64,000 bases of DNA from an uncultured Bacilli bacterium (GCA_934096105.1 CAKOLH010000001.1:1-64000), one strand, 5' to 3'; positions 27,424 to 35,113 are shown, numbered from the stretch's first letter. A program made the numbers and translations. Notes: generated by a model not told the origin, from the letters alone.

Positions 27424-28317
27424 ATGGAAGAACTATTTAATAAATGTAATATTTGCCCTAGAGAATGTAATGTAAATAGGAATAATGGTGAACTTGGTTA
27501 CTGTGGGGCATCTAATAAGATTAAGATAGGCGGTTATCATTTACATATGTGGGAAGAACCTATTATTACTGGTAAGAAGGGCTCTGGTACAATATTTTTT
27601 TCTTATTGCAATTTAAGATGTATTTATTGTCAAAACTATGACATTAGTATTAATAATAATGGCGCGGAAATAAGTATTGAAAGATTTAGTGATATATGTC
27701 TTTTACTTCAAGAAATGGGGGCTGAAAATATTAATTTAGTTACTCCTAGCCACTATATACCATTAATTAGAGATGGTCTTATTATGGCTAAGAAGAAGGG
27801 ACTTATTATACCGATAGTATATAATACTTCAGGGTATGAAAAGGTAAGTAGTTTGAAATTACTTGATGGTCTTGTTGATATTTATTTACCTGATTTTAAG
27901 TATTATGACAAAGAATTAAATAAATATTCTAATGTTAATAATTATTTTGAGATTACTAGTGAGGCTTTAAAAGAAATGTATAGACAGGTAGGCAAACCAG
28001 TAATTAAGAAAGGTATAATGAAAAGGGGAGTTATTGTTAGACATTTGGTATTACCTAGTCATATTGAAGATTCTAAAATGGTTATTAAGTATTTATTTGA
28101 TAACTATGGTAATAATATTTATCTTAGTATAATGAATCAGTATACTCCTGTTAGAAGATGTAAATATTTGGAACTTAATAATAGAGTAAGTGAAGAAGAG
28201 TATGATGAGATTATAGACTATGCTTATGACCTTGGAGTAAGAAAATGTTTTGTACAGGATAAAGAAAGTCAAGAAGAAAGTTTTATTCCGGTATTTAAAG
28301 GAGATAGTGTTATTTAA
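27424..28317 (+). CDS. Radical SAM protein, PflA-like (COG1313 type)
   Basis: ATG 27424 is taken as the start because the in-frame extension upstream runs through the preceding terminator. The 297-residue protein has an N-terminal cysteine cluster (CNICPRECNVNR...YCG) and the radical SAM motif CNLRCIYCQN at about residues 62-71, after FFSYC. VTPSHYIP and YNTSGYE further on resemble the glycyl-radical-activase branch. It would cleave SAM using a 4Fe-4S cluster. The target is unknown; no pyruvate-formate lyase or AMMECR1-type partner gene lies nearby. Confidence 0.85.
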   Translation: MEELFNKCNICPRECNVNRNNGELGYCGASNKIKIGGYHLHMWEEPIITGKKGSGTIFFSYCNLRCIYCQNYDISINNNGAEISIERFSDICLLLQEMGAENINLVTPSHYIPLIRDGLIMAKKKGLIIPIVYNTSGYEKVSSLKLLDGLVDIYLPDFKYYDKELNKYSNVNNYFEITSEALKEMYRQVGKPVIKKGIMKRGVIVRHLVLPSHIEDSKMVIKYLFDNYGNNIYLSIMNQYTPVRRCKYLELNNRVSEEEYDEIIDYAYDLGVRKCFVQDKESQEESFIPVFKGDSVI

Positions 28318-28346
28318 ATCTTCTGATTGTAATTTGATAAATTTTA

Positions 28347-28375
28347 TTGCTTTTTTATTAAATTTATCATATAAT
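28347..28375 (+). promoter_or_regulatory. Promoter of candidate antitoxin RNA, module A
   Basis: TTGCTT, 17-bp spacer, TATAAT, pointing into the 3' end of the opposite-strand toxin transcript. Equivalent promoters lie at matching places in modules B and C. Confidence 0.65.
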
Positions 28376-28381
28376 GTATAT

Positions 28382-28486
28382 GAAAAGAGAAATTAGTCAT
28401 AATAAAAATGGCTAACACCTATTTGGTAAGGTGTTCTCTTCAAACTATAGTTATCGGAGCAACCCCCTAAGGTGCCCCGATTTTTA
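28382..28486 (+). ncRNA. Candidate antisense antitoxin RNA, module A
   Basis: A transcript of about 105 nt is predicted from the promoter at 28347-28375 to a GC-rich hairpin (28453-28481, ATCGGAGCA/TGCCCCGAT with one A-C mismatch) followed by T5. It is antisense to roughly the last 80 nt of the toxin mRNA and stops just short of the toxin stop codon (28488-28490). This 3'-3' overlap resembles the arrangement of txpA/RatA and bsrG/SR4. No expression evidence is available. Confidence 0.65.
28403..28435 (-). terminator. Terminator of toxin mRNA, module A
   Basis: AACACCT...AGGTGTT stem on the minus strand followed by AGCCATTTTT. The stem's 5' strand is part of the 12-nt segment complementary to the mRNA 5' end. 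Confidence 0.65.
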
Positions 28487-28487
28487 T

Positions 28488-28565
28488 CTATTTTCTATGG
28501 CTACCTAGCACTATTATTGCTATGGTAACAAGAATAGTTAGAGCATATGCTATAACTAATTCCAT
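28488..28565 (-). CDS. Candidate type I toxin peptide A (25 aa, hydrophobic)
   Basis: The minus strand encodes 25 residues: Glu2, a hydrophobic core of about 18 residues (LVIAYALTILVTIAIIVL) and a basic GSHRK end. The peptide at 49645 differs at a single residue (Ile17 versus Val), although the flanking DNA has changed, which argues for a translated product. One membrane helix with a charged C-terminus matches type I toxins. The ribosome site GGAGG lies within a short upstream reading frame. The mRNA would run from about 28682 to 28403. Confidence 0.7.
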   Translation of the reverse strand: MELVIAYALTILVTIAIIVLGSHRK

Positions 28566-28568
28566 CTA

Positions 28569-28613
28569 CTAATAACCTCCTCCCCCTAAGGTTAAGAAAT
28601 TACTTTCTATCAT
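28569..28613 (-). CDS. Leader peptide of toxin module A (14 aa)
   Basis: ATG behind a strong AAGGAGAGGTGA site begins MIESNFLTLGGGGY, ending two codons (TAG TAG) before the toxin ATG. The Gly codons of the leader form the toxin's ribosome-binding sequence, so leader translation would control access to it. This is inferred from layout only. Confidence 0.5.
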   Translation of the reverse strand: MIESNFLTLGGGGY

Positions 28614-28687
28614 AAAATCACCTCTCCTTCCAAAGTAAATATACCCTAGAAAAAGAAGAGAACACCATAAGTATTAACCACGCCAAC

Positions 28688-28717
28688 ATTATATACTAGT
28701 TTAAACATTATAGTCAA
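28688..28717 (-). promoter_or_regulatory. Toxin promoter, module A
   Basis: On the minus strand: TTGACT, 18-bp spacer, TATAAT. The following transcript start region, GTTGGCGTGGTTAATACTTATGG, is the same in module C. Confidence 0.65.
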
Positions 28718-28772
28718 GATAATATGACTATTTTTTAATTATTTTTATAATATAAATATCTGTTATATTTTT

Positions 28773-28877
28773 TTGTATATAGTCATGGCTTATATATGAT
28801 AGATGCTGCTGGTATATTGTTATTAGACTACAGGCTAATAACAACACTGAAAGACTTATAAAATAAGGCTTGAAGTG
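28773..28877 (+). repeat. Twin-hairpin element, copy 2
   Basis: TTGTAT-N16-TATGAT (28773-28800) precedes hairpin 1 GTTATTAG/CTAATAAC (28819-28842) and hairpin 2 CACTGAAAG/CTTGAAGTG (28845-28877). Hairpin 2 has a tandem G-A mismatch in mid-stem. Both loops open with AC and close with GG. The segment ATGGCTTATATATGATAGAT is shared with copies 3, 4 and 6. Confidence 0.75.
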
Positions 28878-28897
28878 CCAAAAGCATAAAAAAATAT

Positions 28898-28927
28898 TTG
28901 ACAATACTAGTATTTTTGTGGTATAAT
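28898..28927 (+). promoter_or_regulatory. Strong SigA-type promoter
   Basis: Consensus TTGACA, 18-bp spacer, TATAAT, immediately upstream of the gene at 28964. Confidence 0.7.
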
Positions 28928-28963
28928 CGAAATACATTCGTTTGAACTAGGGGGATGGTTAAA

Positions 28964-29386
28964 ATGAAGAATAGTTTTGTTATTGAATATCTAAATGAGA
29001 ACGAATTTAGAAAAAAAGAACGTGCTGTTAAGAAATATAATATGCTTGCTTATAAGAAGTTAGTTTTTGATTTTTATCCATCATTTAGAGATGGTGATTT
29101 CAAGGGTATAGTGGTATCAAAGAATACTAAAGATATGATTACTAAGTATGAACTTAAACTTCCTACTGATAGGATGTTTGCTAAAGTACATGGTGATGTT
29201 GTACTTCATTATACGGTGTATGAGAATCAAAAATTGGTAATGCTTGATACTTTAACTCCAGAGGATATTTTGACTGAGGGACATCAAAAGGAACTTTCTA
29301 CTTATAAGGGAGTAATGGTATCTAAGTCTCATGCTGAGAGAGATATGTTTAAGATTAATCTTCTTAATATGTTAGATAATAAATAG
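28964..29386 (+). CDS. Conserved hypothetical protein, 140 aa
   Basis: ATG 28964 is chosen because AGGGGG abuts the earlier ATG at 28955 and can only serve the later one. The soluble protein has no signal or membrane segment. Its start (NSFVIEYLNENEFRKKERAVKKYNM) is basic and helical, followed by beta-like segments (FKGIVVSK, AKVHGDVVLHYTVYENQKLVML) and a C-terminal helix. I do not recognise the family. It has one of the strongest promoters in the window and its own terminator, so it is probably well expressed. Confidence 0.7.
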   Translation: MKNSFVIEYLNENEFRKKERAVKKYNMLAYKKLVFDFYPSFRDGDFKGIVVSKNTKDMITKYELKLPTDRMFAKVHGDVVLHYTVYENQKLVMLDTLTPEDILTEGHQKELSTYKGVMVSKSHAERDMFKINLLNMLDNK

Positions 29387-29407
29387 AAGCACGATATGCT
29401 TCTTTTT
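29385..29407 (+). terminator. Terminator after the 140-aa protein gene
   Basis: AGAAGC/GCTTCT stem, 7-nt loop, T-rich tail, starting at the stop codon. Confidence 0.75.
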
Positions 29408-29456
29408 AATTAATTATGATATTGTATTTTTAATAAAATAATACTGAGGTGTAATA

Positions 29457-29954
29457 ATGAAAACTGGTAATGATGATATAGAATATATGGAAATTGTTAG
29501 TGAAATATTAAAGAATAGAGAGTTTAATAAGTTAAAGGATTGTACCCATCATAAGACTACTAGACTGGAGCACTCTAAGAGGGTGGCTTATTTATCGTAT
29601 AGAATATGTAAGAAACTAGATTTGGATTATGTTAGTGCCGCTAGAGGGGGAATGTTACATGATTTCTTTTTAAATAAGTATACTGCTAAAAATACTAATA
29701 AGCTAATTAGAAATCATCCTAAGATAGCAAGTACTAATGCTAAGAAACATTTTAATCTTAATAAGAAGGAAATTAATATTATTGAGAGTCATATGTTTCC
29801 AATGGTTGTTAAGGTTAAACCTAAGTATAAGGAAAGTTATGTTGTTGCTTTTGCTGATAAACTTGTTTGGGGATATGAAAAGTTTGTTAGATACTGCAAG
29901 GAAATTAGTTTTGAACTGGGTAAATCTTATATATATTTATCTAGAGATATATAA
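29457..29954 (+). CDS. HD domain phosphohydrolase-like protein
   Basis: A 165-residue single-domain protein with the HD-superfamily metal residues in order: LEHSKRVAYLSYRI, RGGMLHDFF, RNHPKIAS and IESHMFP. The N-terminal His in THHKTTRLEHS may also contribute. HD domains of this kind hydrolyse phosphate esters, often nucleotides. The substrate cannot be told. The size and C-terminal segment (YVVAFADKLVW) resemble uncharacterised Bacillota HD proteins. It ends in a hairpin terminator. Confidence 0.8.
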   Translation: MKTGNDDIEYMEIVSEILKNREFNKLKDCTHHKTTRLEHSKRVAYLSYRICKKLDLDYVSAARGGMLHDFFLNKYTAKNTNKLIRNHPKIASTNAKKHFNLNKKEINIIESHMFPMVVKVKPKYKESYVVAFADKLVWGYEKFVRYCKEISFELGKSYIYLSRDI

Positions 29955-29961
29955 TTAAAGG

Positions 29962-29998
29962 GCATAAAATGGGTATAAAATAATTTTATGCTTTTTTT
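29962..29998 (+). terminator. Terminator after the HD gene
   Basis: GCATAAAA/TTTTATGC stem followed by T7. Confidence 0.75.
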
Positions 29999-30064
29999 GT
30001 ATTTTTTTGGTAAAAAAATGTATAAATATGTTATACTAATATTATGAGAAAATGGAGTGATAAA

Positions 30065-31735
30065 ATGGGTGAAAAAAGAAGGAAAAAAAGAAGAGTTAAT
30101 CCAGTAAAGGTAGGTATTGCAATTGGTATTCCTGCTATTATTGTGGTGTTAGCGGTGTTACTACTTGGAAAAGGTAAAGATATTATTAGTAAGGAAGCTA
30201 TGTATTTGGCTTCTAGTGATAAGGTAGTAAAACTTTATATTCAGGATGATGATGGTAATTTTAAGGAAGATAAGGACTTGGTAAGAGGTACTAAGGTAAG
30301 TAGTTATAAGGATACTGTTACTAAGGATAATAAGTCTTATACGAAGATTGATTATGATAAGAGTATTTATTATGTTGATAGTGGTAGTTTGGTTAAAGAT
30401 GCAAAAAGTGCTGTTTTAGAAAAGGTTAAGTATGTTAGAACTTCGGTTACGGTATATCAAAATAGTGAGGACTCAAAGATTGAATCTTTTATTAAGAAGG
30501 GTAATAAACTTGATGTAACTGATTATGATAAACTTCTTGAGGATGGCTCTGTTAATATGTATAAGATTAAGAGTGATAACACAGAAGGATGGGTATATGG
30601 TAAGTACTTGGTTAATGAAGAAGAAGCCGCTAATGAGGTATATAATGAGAACTCTGTTTATGATACGCATAAGGACCGTAAGTATGGTTTGAGAGAGTTA
30701 TATGGTGGTAAGGCATCTACTTTGGATTATTATCCTTATGAGAGAGTGGAGTTTGAGAATAATAAGCTTCTTAAAAGTGCCAAGGCAATGTATTTGAATG
30801 CGGGTACTATTGGGTCTATTGATAGTTATTTGAAGATTGCTAAAGAAAATGGTGTTAATGCAATAGTTGTTGATATTAAGGATGGAGCGCTTGCATATAG
30901 TTCTGAGGTGGCTAAAGAGATATCTCCAACGGCTTATAAAACCGCAATTAATGATAATAGTTTATATAAAGCCGCTATTGATAAGATTAAAGAGGCTGGT
31001 ATATATGCTATTGGTAGAATAGTGGTATTTAATGATACGCATTATGCTAAGGATCATCCGGAAGACTGTATTAATTCTACTGGATGGCCATCTGCTTATA
31101 GTAGAAATGTGTGGTATTATAATGTGGAACTTGCTAAAGAGGCTGCTAGAGAGATGGGATTTAATGAGATACAATTTGATTATGTTAGATTTCCAGAAAA
31201 TGCTTATAATTTGTCAGTAGCAAAGGCTGACTTTAAAAATAAATATGATGAGGAAAAGGCTGAGACTGTACAGAATTTCTTATTTTATGCTACAGACCAG
31301 ATACATAAAGAGGGTATATATTTATCGGTTGATGTATTTGGTGAATGTTCTAGTGAGTATGTAACAGCATATGGGCAATATTGGCCGGCGATATCTAATA
31401 TTGTTGATGCTATTAGTTCAATGCCTTATACGGACCATTTTGGTAGAAGTGTTGATACTTGGACTAATGCATATCAGACAGTTAATAATTGGGCTAAAGG
31501 GGCTAGTGCAAGACAAAAAGAAATACCTACACCTGCAGTTGCTAGAACATGGATAACGGCTTATGATACTCCTTATTGGAATCCTAAGGTTATTTATAAT
31601 GCTAGTAAGATTGAAGACCAGGTAAGGGCATTATATGATGCTGGATTGGATGGCGGATTTATTACTTGGAATTCAGCCTCTAGTTTGGCTAAGTATGAAC
31701 AGATTAAGAGTGCATTTGCAAAGAATTATGGATAG
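30065..31735 (+). CDS. Membrane-anchored SH3-like protein with DUF4015 glycoside hydrolase-like domain
   Basis: ATG 30065 follows GGAGTGATAAA; an in-frame ATG at 30044 lies before that site. The 556-residue product has a basic N-terminus and one anchor helix (about residues 15-38). Two SH3-like modules follow at about 50-120 and 125-190, then a DUF4015-type TIM-barrel at about 225-556. The barrel contains VDIKDG, GRIVVFNDTHYAKDHPE, NEIQFDYVRFPE, SVDVFGECS and ISSMPYTDHFG, with acidic residues at strand ends as in glycoside hydrolases. It probably acts outside the cell on wall or surface glycan. It lies 8 bp upstream of yutD. Confidence 0.85.
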   Translation: MGEKRRKKRRVNPVKVGIAIGIPAIIVVLAVLLLGKGKDIISKEAMYLASSDKVVKLYIQDDDGNFKEDKDLVRGTKVSSYKDTVTKDNKSYTKIDYDKSIYYVDSGSLVKDAKSAVLEKVKYVRTSVTVYQNSEDSKIESFIKKGNKLDVTDYDKLLEDGSVNMYKIKSDNTEGWVYGKYLVNEEEAANEVYNENSVYDTHKDRKYGLRELYGGKASTLDYYPYERVEFENNKLLKSAKAMYLNAGTIGSIDSYLKIAKENGVNAIVVDIKDGALAYSSEVAKEISPTAYKTAINDNSLYKAAIDKIKEAGIYAIGRIVVFNDTHYAKDHPEDCINSTGWPSAYSRNVWYYNVELAKEAAREMGFNEIQFDYVRFPENAYNLSVAKADFKNKYDEEKAETVQNFLFYATDQIHKEGIYLSVDVFGECSSEYVTAYGQYWPAISNIVDAISSMPYTDHFGRSVDTWTNAYQTVNNWAKGASARQKEIPTPAVARTWITAYDTPYWNPKVIYNASKIEDQVRALYDAGLDGGFITWNSASSLAKYEQIKSAFAKNYG

Positions 31736-31743
31736 GAGACATT

Positions 31744-32022
31744 ATGAAATTTATTGAGGTGGAAAATAATAAGTATGAACTTATAAAGAATTATAAAGAT
31801 GGGTTTGATTTAGATGAATTTACTAATCATTATACTGATTTCTTTAGTGATTATGATTATATAGTAGGTGATATTGCTTATGGTAAACTTAGATTAAAGG
31901 GCTTCTACGAAGAGACTAATAAGAAGGCTAAGAATATTAATAATTATAAATATTTGGATAAGTATTTGACAGATAACTGTGCAGTGGACTGCAAGTACTT
32001 TGTGTTAAAGAGGGTTAAATAG
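31744..32022 (+). CDS. yutD: YutD-like protein (DUF1027)
   Basis: A 92-residue cytoplasmic protein matching YutD over its full length: KYELIKNYKDGFDLDEFTNHY, DYDYIVGDIAYGKLRLKGFY and the closing DCKYFVLKRVK. YutD is conserved in Bacilli but its function is not defined. That distribution supports assignment of the organism near Bacilli. It is likely co-transcribed with the DUF4015 gene and ends at a strong terminator. Confidence 0.88.
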   Translation: MKFIEVENNKYELIKNYKDGFDLDEFTNHYTDFFSDYDYIVGDIAYGKLRLKGFYEETNKKAKNINNYKYLDKYLTDNCAVDCKYFVLKRVK

Positions 32023-32027
32023 TATTA

Positions 32028-32067
32028 AAAGAAAATAGACTAAAATAGGTCTATTTTCTTTATTTTT
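32028..32067 (+). terminator. Terminator after yutD
   Basis: 13-bp AAAGAAAATAGAC/GTCTATTTTCTTT stem, 8-nt loop and a following T5 tract. Confidence 0.85.
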
Positions 32068-32204
32068 GTGGTTAACTATTGATTAACAAAAATAATATTA
32101 TCACTTTAAATCACTGATATTTATTTTTGACTAGTAATATGTTTTGTTTTGTGTTATTCTAAATAAGTCAACTTAATTAGTTGAGGATAGGAAAGGGATA
32201 CATA

Positions 32205-32894
32205 ATGCAAAAGATTTTTAAGGTTAGCAGTAAAAATAAAAAGAGTATAGTTCTATCTATTAAAAAGAAGAAACTAGTTAGACAAATAAAAAAGATTAAT
32301 GTTGGTAATGAAATATTAATATTAAAGATTATTGAAAGTGGGGTACTTGATTCTAGTATAGTTAAGATTAATAATAAGTGTATATGTAGTAATGACAAAC
32401 CGGTATTAAAAAGAGAATATGTTGATAGTTATAATCACTATATATATGTATTTGATAATTTTATTCATTACTTTTATAATATTTTTAATTATAATATTGA
32501 TTTAGAAGAAATAATTAGTGTTTGCTTGAATGATAATAGTGATGTTTTACTTTGTGATAAGTATGTATTTGATAATGATAATATTAGATATTATAGAAGG
32601 GAGTATAATAAGATTATTATTGGTAATTTTTATTATAACATTCTTGTTTTTAAAGATGAATTAAATGAATATTTAAGGGACTTCTTTGCCGAGAATAAGA
32701 GATTAGATATTAATGATGATGAAACCGCTAGAAATGTATTAGAGCTTCTTAAGAATGTATATTTGTCTAATAGAGAGAAACATATGGCTTTATCTTTATT
32801 TATTAGAGTTACTGAAGATACTTATAAGTTTTATTTGGATGGTTTTGATTTTATGTTTTATTCATATTTTAATAAGAATAAAAATAAAAACTAA
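32205..32894 (+). CDS. Hypothetical protein, 229 aa
   Basis: ATG 32205 is chosen behind GGAAAGGGA; the TTG at 32181 overlaps a palindrome. The protein is soluble, with a very basic first 45 residues (NKKSIVLSIKKKKLVRQIKK), then many Asp, Asn and Tyr residues. CICSNDKPVLKREYVDSYNHYIYVFDN lies in the middle and a DETARNVLELLKNVYLSNREKH segment later. I do not recognise a family or a catalytic motif. The perfect inverted repeat TCAACT/AGTTGA at 32168-32184 just upstream could be an operator. It ends beside a tRNA array on the other strand. Confidence 0.6.
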   Translation: MQKIFKVSSKNKKSIVLSIKKKKLVRQIKKINVGNEILILKIIESGVLDSSIVKINNKCICSNDKPVLKREYVDSYNHYIYVFDNFIHYFYNIFNYNIDLEEIISVCLNDNSDVLLCDKYVFDNDNIRYYRREYNKIIIGNFYYNILVFKDELNEYLRDFFAENKRLDINDDETARNVLELLKNVYLSNREKHMALSLFIRVTEDTYKFYLDGFDFMFYSYFNKNKNKN

Positions 32895-32920
32895 CTACTT
32901 AAAAGTAGTTAGTTATTTTT
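32891..32920. terminator. Bidirectional terminator between the hypothetical gene and the tRNA array
   Basis: CTAACTACTT/AAGTAGTTAG is a 10-bp stem with T-rich sequence on both strands. It can end the rightward gene and the leftward tRNA transcript. Confidence 0.8.
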
Positions 32921-32925
32921 TTAAA

Positions 32926-33001
32926 TGGTGCCCCGTTGGAGATTCGAACTCCAGACCCTTTGATTAAAAGTCAAATGCTCTACCGACTGAGCTAACGGAG
33001 C
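32926..33001 (-). tRNA. tRNA-Lys (UUU)
   Basis: Full cloverleaf on the minus strand with acceptor GCTCCGT/ACGGGGC, anticodon loop CTTTTAA, T-arm with TTCGAAT and an encoded CCA. It is last in a five-gene array. Confidence 0.95.
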
Positions 33002-33012
33002 AAAAAATTGAT

Positions 33013-33087
33013 TGGTTGCCTCGGCAAGATTCGAACTTACGAATGCCACAGTCAAAGTGTGGTGCCTTACCGCTTGGCTACGAGGCA
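33013..33087 (-). tRNA. tRNA-Gln (UUG)
   Basis: Anticodon loop CTTTGAC, acceptor TGCCTCG/CGAGGCA with the U1-A72 pair typical of tRNA-Gln, encoded CCA. Confidence 0.94.
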
Positions 33088-33096
33088 ATAATCAAG

Positions 33097-33180
33097 TGGT
33101 GGAGGGACATGGATTTGAACCATGGAACCCGAAGGAACAGATTTACAGTCTGCCGCGTTTGACCACTTCGCTATCCCTCC
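33097..33180 (-). tRNA. tRNA-Tyr (GUA)
   Basis: 84 nt including CCA, with a long variable arm as expected for bacterial tRNA-Tyr. Anticodon loop contains GTA; acceptor GGAGGGA pairs with TCCCTCC. Confidence 0.94.
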
Positions 33181-33188
33181 AAAAAAAA

Positions 33189-33264
<76 letters not shown>

Positions 33265-33273
33265 ATAAATAAA

Positions 33274-33350
33274 TGGTGGGCGATATAGGACTCGAACCTA
33301 TGACCCCTTGCTTGTAAGGCAAGTGCTCTAACCAACTGAGCTAATCGCCC
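33274..33350 (-). tRNA. tRNA-Val (UAC)
   Basis: Acceptor GGGCGAT/ATCGCCC, anticodon TAC in a CTTACAA loop, encoded CCA. First gene of the array. Confidence 0.94.
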
Positions 33351-33372
33351 ATATCATCTCTGGACAATCAAT

Positions 33373-33402
33373 AATATACCATTTATTTATGGCGTTTGTC
33401 AA
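33373..33402 (-). promoter_or_regulatory. Promoter of the tRNA array
   Basis: Minus strand: consensus TTGACA, 18-bp spacer, TATATT, 23 bp upstream of tRNA-Val. Confidence 0.7.
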
Positions 33403-33429
33403 GAGATTTGGCAACATTTTTTACTTTTT

Positions 33430-33786
33430 TTACATTTTATTAGTAATTTCTTTTATTTTTTCTGCTATCCATATTTCTAAATTATCTTTTAGAGGTTTAA
33501 AACCATTTTTTGTTTCTTCCATTCTTTCTAGTTTTGAACCATCATTTTTATAGTCTATATCTTTAATACTAAGCTTTAAATGATTATCTTCATCATCAAT
33601 GTCTACAACTTTGGCATAAATTTCATCACCAATTTTTACAAAGTCATTTACATTTTTTACATAACCATAAGATATTTCAGAAATATGAATTAGTCCTTCG
33701 TAGTTATCAGTTTGGGCAAATACACCGTATTTTTGAATGCCTGTCACTGTTACTTTGACTACATCTTCTTTCTCTATTTTTTTCAT
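33430..33786 (-). CDS. S1-domain RNA-binding protein (CvfD/YugI, general stress protein 13 type)
   Basis: A 118-residue protein. Residues 5-78 form one S1 OB-fold: VVKVTVTGIQKYGVFAQTDNYEGLIHISEISYG and VGDEIYAKVVDID followed by LKLSIKDID. The C-terminal 40 residues include GFKPLKDNLEIWI, a segment that also marks the GSP13/CvfD group. These proteins bind the ribosome or RNA and modulate translation. The ribosome site GAGGAAG precedes the start. It is divergent from the NifU-like gene. Confidence 0.88.
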   Translation of the reverse strand: MKKIEKEDVVKVTVTGIQKYGVFAQTDNYEGLIHISEISYGYVKNVNDFVKIGDEIYAKVVDIDDEDNHLKLSIKDIDYKNDGSKLERMEETKNGFKPLKDNLEIWIAEKIKEITNKM

Positions 33787-33890
33787 ATTTCTTCCTCACT
33801 GGCAATATTATAGCACTTTTTCTTTATTTTTAGAATATATTATTGTTTTTTTTATAAAAAAAATATATAATAATTGTGGTGAGAAAAATT

Positions 33891-34127
33891 ATGGATAATA
33901 AAGAAATTGAAAAAAAGATATGTGAAGTATTAGATAAAATAAGACCATATTTAGAGAATGATGGTGGTTCTGTTAAGTTTAATAGATATGAAAATGGTGT
34001 TGCTTATGTAACATTAGTAGGAGCTTGTTCAAATTGTCCTTTGGCCTCTGTTACATTAGAGGATGGTATTGAATCTGCTTTAATAAATGAAATACCTGAA
34101 GTTGTTAAGGTTGTAAATGAGGATTAA
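33891..34127 (+). CDS. NifU-like iron-sulfur cluster scaffold (C-terminal NifU domain)
   Basis: The start at ATG 33891 follows GTGGTGA. The 78-residue protein is a single NifU C-terminal domain: VLDKIRPYLENDGGSVKF and the CxxC pair in GACSNCPLASVTLEDGIE. It probably holds or delivers Fe-S clusters, which the radical SAM protein at 27424 would need. Its 3' end overlaps the convergent gene on the minus strand by 23 bp. Confidence 0.92.
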   Translation: MDNKEIEKKICEVLDKIRPYLENDGGSVKFNRYENGVAYVTLVGACSNCPLASVTLEDGIESALINEIPEVVKVVNED

Positions 34128-35022
34128 GTCCTCTTTTTTTTAACCATTCAATACTTGGTATATCATAATATTTTCTTAAGTATAAATAAGTATTATATAA
34201 ATATATTTCATACTCAGTTATTCTACTTATTATTTTATTTAGTTCTTTTTCTTCTTTTTTACCACTTATTATTTCATCATATAAGTTAAAATAGAAACTA
34301 GGGTATAATATTCTAGAAAATAGTATTCTTATTCCATAAGGTGAGTAATAATTGTAATAAAAGTATTCATCTAATTCTTTGAATATATTTTTATTATTAC
34401 TCCAAAAGGAGAATTTTATGTATTCTGCAACATCTCTGGCTTTATGATCTAATATTAAGTTAGAAGGATCAGTTAGAGATAATCCGATATTGTTGTGAGA
34501 TATAACTTTTTGATCGGTAATGGTTGGTTTTAATTCTAATTTGGTATTTACTAAATAAGATATAGCATTTTCAGCCATACCTATAAAATAATCAAATGAT
34601 TCTCTTATTAGGGGATATTTTTTTTCGTTTTCTCCTACTTGCATTTCGTAGTAGTCAATTTTGTTTTCCCATAATAATTCCCATTTATTTCTTTCTAATG
34701 TAGTTATATTTATATTTGATAAGGCCATATTTGATATTAATGGTAATGATAATTTTACTTTGGTTTTATTTAATATTAAGATATAATAATTATCATTTAC
34801 TTTTGTCAAGGGATTATTATATTTATTCGGTATTATACTATCTATATTTAATCTATTTGAAATAAGGGTATTTAGTTTATATATATCATAACTTTTATCT
34901 ATATTATCTATGTATGGTCTAAAAGTAAAATGATTATTATTTAAATCAAAATAGTAGATATCATTATTATTATGTAGTTCATCTATTCTTAAGTTATAGT
35001 AGTATTCTATTATGTTTTTCAT
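34105..35022 (-). CDS. Hypothetical protein, possible CotS/YutH-like kinase fold
   Basis: ATG 35022 is used because GAGGGA (on the minus strand) lies directly before it. The 305-residue soluble protein has HFTFRPYIDNIDKSYDIYKLNTLI near the start and LSLTDPSNLILDHKARDVAEYIKFSFW in the second half. This recalls the late, degenerate kinase-like Asp region of the YutH/CotS spore-coat proteins related to aminoglycoside phosphotransferases. The clear HxDxxxxN loop is missing. In an organism with Spo0A, a coat-related role is possible, but I treat it as weak. Confidence 0.45.
   Translation of the reverse strand: MKNIIEYYYNLRIDELHNNNDIYYFDLNNNHFTFRPYIDNIDKSYDIYKLNTLISNRLNIDSIIPNKYNNPLTKVNDNYYILILNKTKVKLSLPLISNMALSNINITTLERNKWELLWENKIDYYEMQVGENEKKYPLIRESFDYFIGMAENAISYLVNTKLELKPTITDQKVISHNNIGLSLTDPSNLILDHKARDVAEYIKFSFWSNNKNIFKELDEYFYYNYYSPYGIRILFSRILYPSFYFNLYDEIISGKKEEKELNKIISRITEYEIYLYNTYLYLRKYYDIPSIEWLKKRGLNPHLQP
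34119..34141 (+). terminator. Terminator at the NifU gene end
   Basis: GAGGA/TCCTC short stem with T7. It lies inside the 3' overlap with the opposing gene. Confidence 0.55.
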
Positions 35023-35113
35023 AGTATCCCTCAATAATATTTTATTATTTTAAATTAAAATATAGACTAAAAATGATAAATATGTTACAATTAGGTATAG
35101 ATGAGGATAAGAA

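Noticed and set aside
33876..33890. GTG start for the NifU-like gene
   Set aside because: The GTG is part of the GTGGTGA ribosome site, and the family begins at the later ATG.
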